The notes below the pieces were generated by a model, which was not told the origin of the DNA, ran no database searches, and worked only from the letters and a program-made list of their open reading frames with translations. This document shows positions 15,667 through 25,146 of a stretch of DNA of 57,272 nt, one piece after another. Source of the stretch: Candidatus Magnetominusculus dajiuhuensis (GTDB lineage: Bacteria; Nitrospirota; Thermodesulfovibrionia; Thermodesulfovibrionales; Magnetobacteriaceae). The stretch is taken from NCBI GenBank assembly GCA_015233465.1, contig JADFXP010000017.1, positions 577 through 57,848 of the forward strand, written 5' to 3'. Made by a program: the position numbers and the translations under genes. The stretch's first letter is position 1; every line of letters starts with the position of its first letter.

Positions 15667-18600
15667 TTATATTCTCAAAATATTTGAAATAGTAGATAAT
15701 ATCTCAAGACTGCCTTCAAAATCGTATCTTTCAATCAGGGTTTCAAACCGCCTGAATTCTTCCATTGAACTAATAGCAGGAAACTGTTCTTTAAGCCTTT
15801 GAATGTATTTTAAAGCCTGAGTATCGTCATCTTTTAAAAATTCTATAATCTTTTCAATCAATTCCTTTAGCTTTATGATGTCTATTTCTACATTTAGATT
15901 ATATATTTGACTTTTCTTATTTCTTGATTGAAGGCTGCTGATGGATAGTAAAACAAAGTCTAATTCTCTTTTAACGATCGGCAGATAATAATTTACAGTA
16001 TCAGTATCGCCTTTTGTTAAAGCATTTTCAAGAGCGCCTGCTACATCAAAGACCATTCCAGCGCCTATAGTCCCAGAAATTCCTTTTAATGTGTGGGCAA
16101 GACGAATTGCAAGTTCAAGATCACTTCTCTCAATAGCAGACTTAATATCTTCAATGGTATTTGCATGATTTACACTGAATTTATTTAATATTTCAATGTA
16201 GAATTCTTGATTTGAACCAACCCTTTGAAGACCTATTTTTGTATTTATTCCATTTAATTCTAAAATCCCATCTTTAGTTGGGGCAGGGGCTATAATTTGA
16301 TTTGGTTGAGGGAAAACGCCTGACCATACATCAACAGTCTTTACCCATTTATTTAAAACTGTAAACAACTCAAGGGGATCAATTGGTTTTGAGATATGAT
16401 CATTCATGCCGGCTTTTAAAGATTTCTCCTTATCTCCAGTCATAGCATTTGCAGTCATTGCCAATATTGGCAGATCTTTAAATTCTGGATCTTTCCTGAT
16501 CTCTAATGTTGCAGTATATCCATCCATTACAGGCATCTGAATATCCATTAATACTGCGTCATACTTTATTTTCTTAACCATCAAAATCGCCTCTTTTCCA
16601 TTTGATGCAGTCTCAACGATTAATCCAGTCTTTTCCATAATCTCTCTTGCAACCTGCTGATTAATCTCATTATCTTCAACTAAGAGTATCCTTATATCTT
16701 TATAATGAGGAGTTTGAGTCTCTGAATTGTAATTATTATCATATATCCCCCTTCTTTTTAGTGAAGAACTTTTTAGTCCATCATGACCAAAGACATCCAT
16801 TATTGCATCAAATAAAATAGACTGCGTCACTGGTTTAACCAAAAACCCTTCAATCCCAGAGCTCTTTGCCTCCCTATAATTATCCTCACGTCCATTGACC
16901 GTTGACATGATTATTATAGGAATTGCAGTCAACTTTTTAATACGCTTTGCAGTTTCTATTCCGTCTAATTCAGGCATATTGCAATCCATTATTATTAAAT
17001 TATAGGAACTATTTGAGAGAGAATCTTTTGCTAATTGAATTGCCTCTGCCCCGCTTAACGAAGATGATACATTAAATGAAAAAGATTTAAGGGTATTTAT
17101 TATAATATCCGCAGAACTCTTATTATCATCCACAACAAGCACCTTCATATTGTGTAAATCAGGGGAAATATAAAATGGTTTTCTTTGAGCCATCACATTA
17201 AATCTTGCAGTGAAAATAAACTCACTTCCAACTCTATATTGACTTTTAACCATTATTCCGCCTTCCATCATCTCTATCAATCGCTTACATATTGTAAGAC
17301 CAAGACCTGTGCCTCCATATTTTCTTGTGATAGAACCGTCTGCTTGTGTAAATGGTTTAAATAACGACTCTATCTGATCAGTCGTTAACCCAATCCCAGT
17401 ATCTCGTATTGAAAAGCGCAGCGTTACTTTTTTGTCGTCATGCTGTACCAAGTCAATTGAGAGTACAATCTCGCCAATTTCAGTAAATTTAACCGCATTA
17501 TTTACCAGATTAGTAAGCACTTGGCCAAGCCTCAAAGGGTCACCCATAAGAGAAATAGGCACATCAGGAGATATATTAAATAAAAGTTCCAACCCCTTTT
17601 CAGCAGCCTTTAAACTTACCATAGTTGATAGACTATCTAAGACATCATCCAAACTAAACTCCATATCTTCAATAGAGAGTTTTCCAGCCTCTATCTTTGA
17701 GAAATCCAAAATATCATTAATAATTCCAAGCAAGGATTTTGACGCTGTATCTATTTTATTAAGATAATCCCTCTGTTTTGTAGAAATCTCAGTCTGTAAA
17801 CATAGATTAGTCATACCAATAATGGCATTCATTGGTGTTCTTATCTCATGACTCATGTTTGCTAAGAAATAACTTTTTGACTGATTAGCTTCCTCTGCCA
17901 GCTGTTTAGCAATCTTAAGCTGCTCCTCAGTGTGTTTACGGAATGTTACATCAGTCCCAATGCTTAGAATCTCAAAACCATCATTTTTTTCATCATAAAT
18001 GATCTTATTTGTCCATGAAATCCATATTTTTTCACCATTTTTCAATATGCTGTGCTCATAGGTATTTAGCAGTGTTGGGCAGCTAACAATATCTTTTTTC
18101 AAAGACATAAACATCTCAAAGTCTTTATCTGTTTCAGATATGATAGTGCCAATTACATTTCTACCAACTACTTCTTGTTCAGTATAACCTAACAATTCTA
18201 AGGCATATTTATTTATAAAGGTAATAGTTCCATTGTTATCCCACCTTAATATTATACTCTTAGCGCTTTCTACAAGTTCTCTATATTTCTTTTCACTTTC
18301 AAGCAGTTTTTCTCTTATTAATTTATGTTCAGTTATGTCGTCAATAAAACCATCAAGCCAGATAAAATTACCTGATTCATCAAATCCAGGTCTAGCAAAA
18401 ATATGTACCCATATTGGAGTATTATCTTTTTTCTTAAATATTAATTCTATTTTAATTACCTGCCCAGTATCAGATAATGCCTTAAGGAATTTCTCTCTGT
18501 CTTCAGGATGATAATAAAATTCCGTTACTGAATGCTGCATAACTTCTTCCACAGAATCATAACCAAGAATCTTTGCAAATGATATATTTGCTTTAAGCAC

Positions 18601-20364
18601 CCTGCCCTTATCCTCAGGTGTAGTTCTAAATATTCCAACGCTTATATTATTAATGAGTGTGCGGTAATTTTCTTCACTTTCCTTAAGGGCATCTTCTGCC
18701 CGTCTGCGCTCTGTTATATCTTGAATGATTGAAAACAATAATTTTTTATCATTTACATCAATAAGCGCTGATCTTAATTCAACATCTTTAGTCTCTCCAT
18801 TTTTAAGTTTGTGTTTAAATCCCACAAAACTCTTTGCCCCCCGCGCAATATATTCAATTTGATTTCTTACATACTCCATATATTCAGGGGACTTATCTGC
18901 ATGAAGATCAAAGACATTTAATCTCTTAAACTCCTCCCTTGTATATCCATAAAACTTAATAGCAGCGCTGTTGACATCAACTGTCTTCATCTTTACAGGG
19001 TCAACCAATACCATAATGGAACTATGATTTTCAAACATAGATTTGAATTTATTTTCACTCTCAATTAAAGCCTCTTCTGCCTTTTTGCGTTCAGTTATAT
19101 CCTCTCCAGAGCTGAATATTCCATAGATATTTCCAGAATCATCTTTAAGATAACTATTATGCCAAGCAATCAACCGCTGAGTCCCTCTTTTAGTGATTAC
19201 AGGATTTTCATAGTACTCTGCTTGATCAATATGCCCATCCAACATTTTTTCAAATATAAATTTAACCGTTTCAACAATATCCATTGGCAGAGACAAATCA
19301 AACCAATTTTTACCAAGTATTTCAGACTCACTATATCCCAAAACCTCACACCCTTTTTTATTAATCAATGTAAGCCTTTGATCTTTATCAATTGCAATTA
19401 ATATTGTTCCAGCGCAGTCAAGATACATCTGAGCGCGTTCTTTTTCCCTGATAAGCTCTGCTTCAGACTCTTTACGTTTAGATATATCTTCAGCAATCCA
19501 AATTGAACCTTCCATTGGTTTTGACGGATTAATTGCCTTGCCTCTCAGCAAACACCAATAAACATTTCTATCACTTTTACTCATCATTGTTTCAATTTGA
19601 TAGGTCTGGCCTGAGGCTAAAATTGGATAAGCCTCTGTTCCAATCTTTTCATAGCTTTCAAGTGAAGGGTAAAATATCATTGAATCCATCCCAAGCACTT
19701 CTTCTCTGTTATAACCTGAAAATTCAGTAAATGAATTATTTGCCCATACAACCTTTCGGTTTTTTATAAGAAGTATCCCTAAAGATGCGCTTTCAAGAAT
19801 AGTCTTTTGTTCAAGCAGAGTTTGAGCAAGCTGATCTTCTATTTTTTTACGGTCTGTATGATCCCTGATTATCATAACAGCGCCAGAAAACTCCTTTGTA
19901 ATACTTGAAACAACTGCCTTTCCAATCTTCTCGTGTGGAAGAGCTATCTCGCCTTCAATCACATCCTGCCTGTCTTTTAATACTCTTTCTATAAGAGCGG
20001 TTAACTCATTGCTAAAGATGTCTTTACATTGTTTCGCAATTATCTCAGTCTGTGTTAGCTCAAACATTGTTAGTAATGCAGGATTATATTGAATAATCAT
20101 ACCTAATTCATCAGTTACAAGCAGTCCGTCTGCCATATTATTCATAATGGCTGTAAGAGAAGACAGTATCTGCTGATAATCGGTTTCAGTTTCTAAGAGG
20201 ATGTCATCTTTTTCTATATAGGATTGAAATATTTCTTCTATAGCAGCAGTAGATTCGCCTAGTTTATGACAAATGGAATTAATTTTATCTTTGGCTTCAG
20301 TTGGAACGTCAATAGATTTTAACTGCTCAATATAATTTAAGAGATTTTTAACTATATTATCCAT
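15667..20364 (-). CDS. Giant hybrid kinase: six PAS, HisKA, HATPase, two REC, HPt
   Basis: A 1565-residue soluble protein. Six PAS-type domains follow one another over the first about 810 residues, several ending in the ITERR or ITEHK motif typical of PAC tails. The kinase core has ANMSHEIRTPMN with H839 and an HATPase with DTGIGL and GGTGLGL. The first receiver starts at about 1073 (VVDDN, IIMDCNMPELDG, VKPV) and the second at about 1223 (VEDNE, VLMDIQMPVMDG, SKPID). An HPt domain carries AHTLKGISG with H1424. A complete phosphorelay His-Asp-His is therefore in one chain, as in BarA or ArcB. No membrane segment is seen, so the signals are cytoplasmic (redox, oxygen or small molecules through PAS). 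The FIST gene lies only 12 bases upstream in the same operon. Confidence 0.93.
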   Translation of the reverse strand: MDNIVKNLLNYIEQLKSIDVPTEAKDKINSICHKLGESTAAIEEIFQSYIEKDDILLETETDYQQILSSLTAIMNNMADGLLVTDELGMIIQYNPALLTMFELTQTEIIAKQCKDIFSNELTALIERVLKDRQDVIEGEIALPHEKIGKAVVSSITKEFSGAVMIIRDHTDRKKIEDQLAQTLLEQKTILESASLGILLIKNRKVVWANNSFTEFSGYNREEVLGMDSMIFYPSLESYEKIGTEAYPILASGQTYQIETMMSKSDRNVYWCLLRGKAINPSKPMEGSIWIAEDISKRKESEAELIREKERAQMYLDCAGTILIAIDKDQRLTLINKKGCEVLGYSESEILGKNWFDLSLPMDIVETVKFIFEKMLDGHIDQAEYYENPVITKRGTQRLIAWHNSYLKDDSGNIYGIFSSGEDITERKKAEEALIESENKFKSMFENHSSIMVLVDPVKMKTVDVNSAAIKFYGYTREEFKRLNVFDLHADKSPEYMEYVRNQIEYIARGAKSFVGFKHKLKNGETKDVELRSALIDVNDKKLLFSIIQDITERRRAEDALKESEENYRTLINNISVGIFRTTPEDKGRVLKANISFAKILGYDSVEEVMQHSVTEFYYHPEDREKFLKALSDTGQVIKIELIFKKKDNTPIWVHIFARPGFDESGNFIWLDGFIDDITEHKLIREKLLESEKKYRELVESAKSIILRWDNNGTITFINKYALELLGYTEQEVVGRNVIGTIISETDKDFEMFMSLKKDIVSCPTLLNTYEHSILKNGEKIWISWTNKIIYDEKNDGFEILSIGTDVTFRKHTEEQLKIAKQLAEEANQSKSYFLANMSHEIRTPMNAIIGMTNLCLQTEISTKQRDYLNKIDTASKSLLGIINDILDFSKIEAGKLSIEDMEFSLDDVLDSLSTMVSLKAAEKGLELLFNISPDVPISLMGDPLRLGQVLTNLVNNAVKFTEIGEIVLSIDLVQHDDKKVTLRFSIRDTGIGLTTDQIESLFKPFTQADGSITRKYGGTGLGLTICKRLIEMMEGGIMVKSQYRVGSEFIFTARFNVMAQRKPFYISPDLHNMKVLVVDDNKSSADIIINTLKSFSFNVSSSLSGAEAIQLAKDSLSNSSYNLIIMDCNMPELDGIETAKRIKKLTAIPIIIMSTVNGREDNYREAKSSGIEGFLVKPVTQSILFDAIMDVFGHDGLKSSSLKRRGIYDNNYNSETQTPHYKDIRILLVEDNEINQQVAREIMEKTGLIVETASNGKEAILMVKKIKYDAVLMDIQMPVMDGYTATLEIRKDPEFKDLPILAMTANAMTGDKEKSLKAGMNDHISKPIDPLELFTVLNKWVKTVDVWSGVFPQPNQIIAPAPTKDGILELNGINTKIGLQRVGSNQEFYIEILNKFSVNHANTIEDIKSAIERSDLELAIRLAHTLKGISGTIGAGMVFDVAGALENALTKGDTDTVNYYLPIVKRELDFVLLSISSLQSRNKKSQIYNLNVEIDIIKLKELIEKIIEFLKDDDTQALKYIQRLKEQFPAISSMEEFRRFETLIERYDFEGSLEILSTISNILRI

Positions 20365-20376
20365 TATATTTTAAAA

Positions 20377-21522
20377 CTAATGAATCTTATAAATAGAAAG
20401 AAAGGTCTCAGTTTGATTAATATTTGCCCCGCAAATATTCTCACTAAACGTTCCAAACCCAATCTTTGGTATATCTGGAAGCAGAGTATTATATAAACCT
20501 GCAATTTCATCAGTTTGATTCATCGAATTTCGCGCCAAATAACACAATATACAGTCAAATGAAACATAAGAAATAACATGTTTTTGATTGATTTTCTGGA
20601 GTAATTTTTTTCGATTTTCAACCTGATTTACAGCCTTATAAATATTAAAAACCGTTCCATCTACAACATCATTATAAGCAATTAACCCTTTTCCATTATT
20701 TTTTTTCATCAAACTTGTAATCAGAAGTTCCCCGTCTCCAGGGTCAATACCAAGCGTATAATTCGCAAAAACAGAAACGGTTAATTGATCAAAAGGGACC
20801 ATTAATTTATCACAATACTCTAAAGCAGCCTCTCTATGATTAAATTCAAGTATATGCCTTGGACCATATAACCTTGTTACTTCAAGTTCAATGTCTTTCA
20901 TTAGTTCAAAACAAGAAACCCTGCCTATCTCATATTCAAAATCCAAAGCCAGCCGTGCAGCCATAAATACGCCAATCTTACCTATCCCTAAATGACACAT
21001 TACATTTGAATGAAGAAAATCAGTCTTGCCTCCAGAGCTTCCGCCAACACTATGAAGCATCATACTGGCTTGTGTCTGCCCCTCAAGAAACGGTGTTGCA
21101 GAATTAAGTCCATATAGCAAATTAACGATAAACTCCTTTTTCATATTCGGATTTGCCAGATCAAGAGAAATAGCTTCAGCAGCCTTTATTAATTCTTTTA
21201 AAGAATCAGCCCTTATTTTATCATAAGAGATATCTTCAGACATATTAACAATACCAAACGTTATTGATTCAAAAAGATGCTTAGAAAAAGACATTACAGT
21301 TATTGAATGAGTATCTAATAAATAATTATCTTGACTCATTCGCGCATAGTCCATACATCCGATAAAATACCTTCCAGTTTTCTTTAATACATCAAATAAA
21401 TTATCTGAATCAACATCAGCGCCATAAAATACAATCAATAATAATGTATCTTCATTGATAATATTTTTAACTATTTGACTTATATCAGTACCCGAAGAGT
21501 TTCTAACATAATTATTTTCCAT
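20377..21522 (-). CDS. FIST-domain sensory protein
   Basis: A 381-residue cytoplasmic protein with the FIST_N and FIST_C arrangement. The N-terminal half has GCMDYARMS and the family's GGSSGG turn at about residues 155-160. The C-terminal part ends with the family pattern GFGTFSENICG, then NQTETFLSIY. FIST domains are sensory modules found beside signalling proteins and are thought to bind small ligands such as amino acids. Here it stands alone and is placed 12 bases before the six-PAS hybrid kinase, so it is a probable ligand sensor for that kinase. Assignment rests on pattern and context. Confidence 0.8.
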   Translation of the reverse strand: MENNYVRNSSGTDISQIVKNIINEDTLLLIVFYGADVDSDNLFDVLKKTGRYFIGCMDYARMSQDNYLLDTHSITVMSFSKHLFESITFGIVNMSEDISYDKIRADSLKELIKAAEAISLDLANPNMKKEFIVNLLYGLNSATPFLEGQTQASMMLHSVGGSSGGKTDFLHSNVMCHLGIGKIGVFMAARLALDFEYEIGRVSCFELMKDIELEVTRLYGPRHILEFNHREAALEYCDKLMVPFDQLTVSVFANYTLGIDPGDGELLITSLMKKNNGKGLIAYNDVVDGTVFNIYKAVNQVENRKKLLQKINQKHVISYVSFDCILCYLARNSMNQTDEIAGLYNTLLPDIPKIGFGTFSENICGANINQTETFLSIYKIH

Positions 21523-21570
21523 AATTTGATGCCTATCCTTTTATTAAGTTTGGGATTATGATGCCCTCAA

Positions 21571-21816
21571 TTAATTAATAAATTGGTCAAATTTAAATTT
21601 AGTAAGACCGAACTCAGGATTTTTCAACACATCTATAATTCTTAGAAACTCATCCTGTGAATCTATAGAGGTCTCAGAATACTTACTCATTGAAAGACCT
21701 GTCTTCAAGGTTAACTGGAGTTTAATGATGCGCTGATGGGCAAGGGCATCAATGCTGTCAATATTTTTAAATCTATACACTTCTTTAAGTAATTTTCTTA
21801 CTATACCTTTTTCCAT
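21571..21816 (-). CDS. Small hypothetical protein (81 aa) upstream of the FIST gene
   Basis: An 81-residue, mostly helical, charged protein with no recognised domain. It lies 48 bases before the FIST gene on the same strand and an AAGG stands about nine bases before its ATG, so it is probably the first gene of the FIST-kinase operon. Composition is balanced, which supports it being real. It could be a small adaptor for the sensor pair; nothing in the sequence proves this. Confidence 0.55.
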   Translation of the reverse strand: MEKGIVRKLLKEVYRFKNIDSIDALAHQRIIKLQLTLKTGLSMSKYSETSIDSQDEFLRIIDVLKNPEFGLTKFKFDQFIN

Positions 21817-21970
21817 AATAATAAACCTTAAATCCCTGACTTGTTTGTTGTTTTTTCACGCCCTTGATATGATATTTTATCAAAATACTTAATATTAAAG
21901 AAAGTTAAATCACATTCAATGATAGTCTTTTTTACATAAGAAATATTATAATGATATAAAGGACAAACAG

Positions 21971-22888
21971 ATGAGTAATAAGTCTCTTGAAAGAATGATA
22001 TTTAAGACAGTGGATATACCTGCCCTGCCATCGGTAGTTGCCAAGTCATTATCTCTGCTCAGTAAAAATGATGTCTCAATTCAAGAACTTGAAGAAGCGG
22101 TAGCTGCTGATCAGGCATTTACTGCACGGTTACTGCGCGTTGCTAATTCTCCTTTTTATGGAATGTCAAGAGGGGTTGACACCATTTCTGGGGCAATTAA
22201 ACTAGTTGGATTCAGCGCTGTAAAATCTATTATATTGAGTGTTTCATTTAAAGACCTGCATAGAAAGCAAAATGAAATAGATCAAATGTTATGGGGGCAC
22301 AGCATTGCGGTTGCTGGGGCTTCAGTAGTTATCGCTCAACACAAGAAGCTGCATTTAAATGATGAGTTATTTGTTGCAGGTCTTATCCATGATATAGGAA
22401 AGACTATTATTAATCACAGTGATGCTGGCGTATATAAAGAAGTGCTTACGCTGATTAAGCGTGATGGGATGACTTTTCCCCAAGCAGAGAAAGAGATACT
22501 TGGCTTTGACCACTGCAACGTTGGCGGATATATAGCAAGAAAATGGAAACTTCCAAAGATTCTTGAAGATGTGATAGAATCTCACCACCTTGAAAGTGAA
22601 CATTGGGAACAGCAAATCAAGAAACTCAATCAAACTGCCTCAACCCATCCTGAACAAGACGTTAATAATATCAAAGACCCTCAGACCCGTTTAGTTTGTG
22701 ACATTATAAAGGCCGCTGATGCAATTTGCTGGGAGATGGGCATAGGAGTTGAAAAACCTATTGATTTTAAGATTCAAATCTCCGATTTTTTACAGTTGGA
22801 ACCAGAAGAAATGGCGATGTTAAAGAAGAATATTATATCTGAATATGAAAAACAAAAAACCCTGTTTAATCAAGACTCTATGATATAA
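21971..22888 (+). CDS. HDOD-domain signalling protein
   Basis: A 305-residue protein. The start is a good match to HDOD domains: IPALPSVVAKSLSLL, then ARLLRVANSPFYGMS and ISGAIKLVGFSAVKSI. A partly conserved HD region, FVAGLIHDIGK (H140-D141), follows, and SHHLE lies further on. HDOD domains are HD-family relatives that often sit in cyclic di-GMP and chemotaxis networks and mostly lack hydrolase activity. The presence of the HD pair and of later histidines leaves possible metal binding. AAAGGA lies upstream of the ATG. It is divergent from the FIST operon and may share its regulatory region. Confidence 0.88.
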   Translation: MSNKSLERMIFKTVDIPALPSVVAKSLSLLSKNDVSIQELEEAVAADQAFTARLLRVANSPFYGMSRGVDTISGAIKLVGFSAVKSIILSVSFKDLHRKQNEIDQMLWGHSIAVAGASVVIAQHKKLHLNDELFVAGLIHDIGKTIINHSDAGVYKEVLTLIKRDGMTFPQAEKEILGFDHCNVGGYIARKWKLPKILEDVIESHHLESEHWEQQIKKLNQTASTHPEQDVNNIKDPQTRLVCDIIKAADAICWEMGIGVEKPIDFKIQISDFLQLEPEEMAMLKKNIISEYEKQKTLFNQDSMI

Positions 22889-23044
22889 AACGTTTATATT
22901 TAATTGATTAATAATTTTGAACCATTGCCAAAATTCATCAGACTTGCTATAATATTGAAATCATGGCTTACTTATAATTTTAACTAATTTATATTTAATG
23001 TATACCTCTGATTTTTTGTTTATTAAGGAGGGGGAGTGTTTTAA

Positions 23045-24541
23045 ATGACTGTACCATCTCATCCAGAAAAAAATCTATTTGATCAATTTAAAAAGGGAGT
23101 TTATTCCTTTATCTCTAAAATTGGCTTAGACGACGAAATAACTCCTGATATATCTGAGTGTAATTTACCTAAAGATGAAACTTTAAAGATAAAAAATATC
23201 CCAAAAGATATGGTCTGCATTGTTAATAAATTAGTAGAAGGAAGATGCCTTAACCCTGAAAAAATATCATTTAACCTTGAAGGTCAGGTTGAAGAATTAG
23301 TTATGAAATGCGAAAATTTCCCAAAGGATTTAAAGAATGTTAGTAATTTATTCTCAAATATAAAACAAAAAGAAATTGGAGATTTTCTTAAAGAATATAT
23401 AAGCTTTATTTCATATGTTCGGATTAAAAAAGGGAAACTTTATGCCTTACACTTAAAGGATAAGGTAGAGACGTTGCCGTTTAATTTTAATCAAACTAAT
23501 TGCCTTAAAGGTTTAACTTATATAAAGGCATTGGGGTTAAAGGTGTGTCCAAAAATTGATAAAACTTTATTGTTTAATCAATATGTTCATTATAGATTTA
23601 AGAAAGGTGAATGGATATCTGATGGTAAAGAAGTCGTTGGTTTTAATGGGCAAAAAGTAATTTATAGCAGCGTTGGCGATCCTGAAACTAATAGAAAGAA
23701 GACATTTCAAGTAGGGATTGATAATCAAAAATTAAGGTATTTCTGGGATGAAGAAGATAATAAATGGATTGAAGAAATCAGCGTAGATGACATGTCTAAT
23801 GATGTTATTAAAGGCAATGCAATTTTAAACGTTGATGAACAGATTACTCAACTTATTAGTATTTTAAAGATAGATTTTGTTAGAGAAATTGAGCAGCAGG
23901 TTGAACGTCACTCTAATAAAATAATCGAAGAGCTTCTCAATCTTGTAGAAAATGGAATTTTGATTAAAGACAAATATTGTGATGTGCAGCTTGGACCTCT
24001 ATTACTAAAAAATTTCAGGGTCATAGAAGCTAACAATATTGAAATAATATTAACTCGTTTGAAACCTGCTTTTTTAAAACTATATATAGATTTAACAGGA
24101 AAGGGGAATATGTATTTTATTCAAAATATTCTATTTGATAAAAAAAGGAATATCTTTATCAAAAGGCCCTATTGGATACCACTTTATAAATTAGACGACC
24201 TTATTAATATTCGGGATGTTGAAGAAATGACACAACATCAAGAAGATGCTTTAATCACGGAATTAAATCATCTTATAGATCAAATGGTTTTAGTTGAAGG
24301 CACTTTAGTAAATATTGAATTTCCTTATGGCAGAGTAGAAAAAAACTTGAAAGTTGAAGAAATACAAGACGGTAAACTAATACTCAACAGCACAAATAAG
24401 AGATTAATTCAATCTGTTCATATAAATTTAAACAAGAGAAATGCCTTTGTTGTATATGATTCAAGGGTAAGCGGACGCAACAATGGATTTGGGGGTAGTT
24501 TTTCCTATCTTATAAAGGGTATATCAATAGTTTCAGAATGA
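23045..24541 (+). CDS. Unrecognised 498-residue protein
   Basis: A 498-residue soluble protein that I do not recognise. A strong AAGGAGGGGG ribosome site precedes the ATG, and the composition is normal for the window, so it is a real gene. The N-terminal 150 residues are helical. A middle part (about 180-250) is rich in aromatic and charged strands, including YRFKKGEW and KLRYFWDEEDNKW. A helical stretch (about 275-310) is followed by a strand-rich C-terminal half ending with a Gly-rich segment GRNNGFGGS. No catalytic motif, nucleotide-binding loop, signal peptide or membrane segment is visible. It sits alone between the HDOD gene and a response regulator, so a signalling or effector role is only a guess. 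Confidence 0.75.
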   Translation: MTVPSHPEKNLFDQFKKGVYSFISKIGLDDEITPDISECNLPKDETLKIKNIPKDMVCIVNKLVEGRCLNPEKISFNLEGQVEELVMKCENFPKDLKNVSNLFSNIKQKEIGDFLKEYISFISYVRIKKGKLYALHLKDKVETLPFNFNQTNCLKGLTYIKALGLKVCPKIDKTLLFNQYVHYRFKKGEWISDGKEVVGFNGQKVIYSSVGDPETNRKKTFQVGIDNQKLRYFWDEEDNKWIEEISVDDMSNDVIKGNAILNVDEQITQLISILKIDFVREIEQQVERHSNKIIEELLNLVENGILIKDKYCDVQLGPLLLKNFRVIEANNIEIILTRLKPAFLKLYIDLTGKGNMYFIQNILFDKKRNIFIKRPYWIPLYKLDDLINIRDVEEMTQHQEDALITELNHLIDQMVLVEGTLVNIEFPYGRVEKNLKVEEIQDGKLILNSTNKRLIQSVHINLNKRNAFVVYDSRVSGRNNGFGGSFSYLIKGISIVSE

Positions 24542-24668
24542 TTTATCGTAATAGTTCATAACAGTATAACCTCAAAAACAATCATAAAATAAAATCGTCA
24601 TAATATTCGTATTTACTTTATTAAAATAATTACTGTAGTATATAGTGATTTATTTAAGGAGATATTTT

Positions 24669-25082
24669 ATGAGAAGTAAAAAACCTATATTATTGGTAGA
24701 AGACGATGAAGTTGATGCCATGACAGTACGGCGCGCCCTTAAAGAGATTCAGGTAACAAATAAACTACACCATGCAGGCAACGGAGAAGAGGCTTTAGAA
24801 TTCTTACGTGATAAGGCAAATGAGAGGCCGTGCTTGATACTTTTAGACCTAAATATGCCAAGGATGAATGGTATAGAATTCCTAAAGGAAGTAAATGATG
24901 ACGAAGGCATAAGGGCAATCCCTAAGGTAGTGCTTACAACATCTAAGGATGAACGAGACAGGGTGGAAAGTTTTAAACTCAACGCTGCTGGATATGTTGC
25001 AAAACCAGTTGACTATCATCAATTTGTAGAGGCAATGAAGACCGTAAACATGTATTGGACATTAAGTGAAACACCAGAATAA
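24669..25082 (+). CDS. Single-domain response regulator (Rcp1-like)
   Basis: A 137-residue receiver with no output domain. The frame is open from 24645, but the ATG at 24669 is preferred because AAGGAG lies about eight bases upstream. The acidic pocket is VEDDEVD, the acceptor is in LLLDLNMPRMNG, the Thr-Ser switch in VLTTS and the lysine in AKPVD. The RRAL...NGEEAL pattern and the length match Rcp1-type regulators that pair with phytochrome-like or PAS kinases. The next gene, 64 bases on, is a receiver-PAS-kinase, a likely partner. Confidence 0.9.
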   Translation: MRSKKPILLVEDDEVDAMTVRRALKEIQVTNKLHHAGNGEEALEFLRDKANERPCLILLDLNMPRMNGIEFLKEVNDDEGIRAIPKVVLTTSKDERDRVESFKLNAAGYVAKPVDYHQFVEAMKTVNMYWTLSETPE

Positions 25083-25146
25083 AAGTAATAGTTAAAACTG
25101 TTGTATTTTCACTTTTACTTAAATAGGAGTAAAAAGAAAACTGTCA

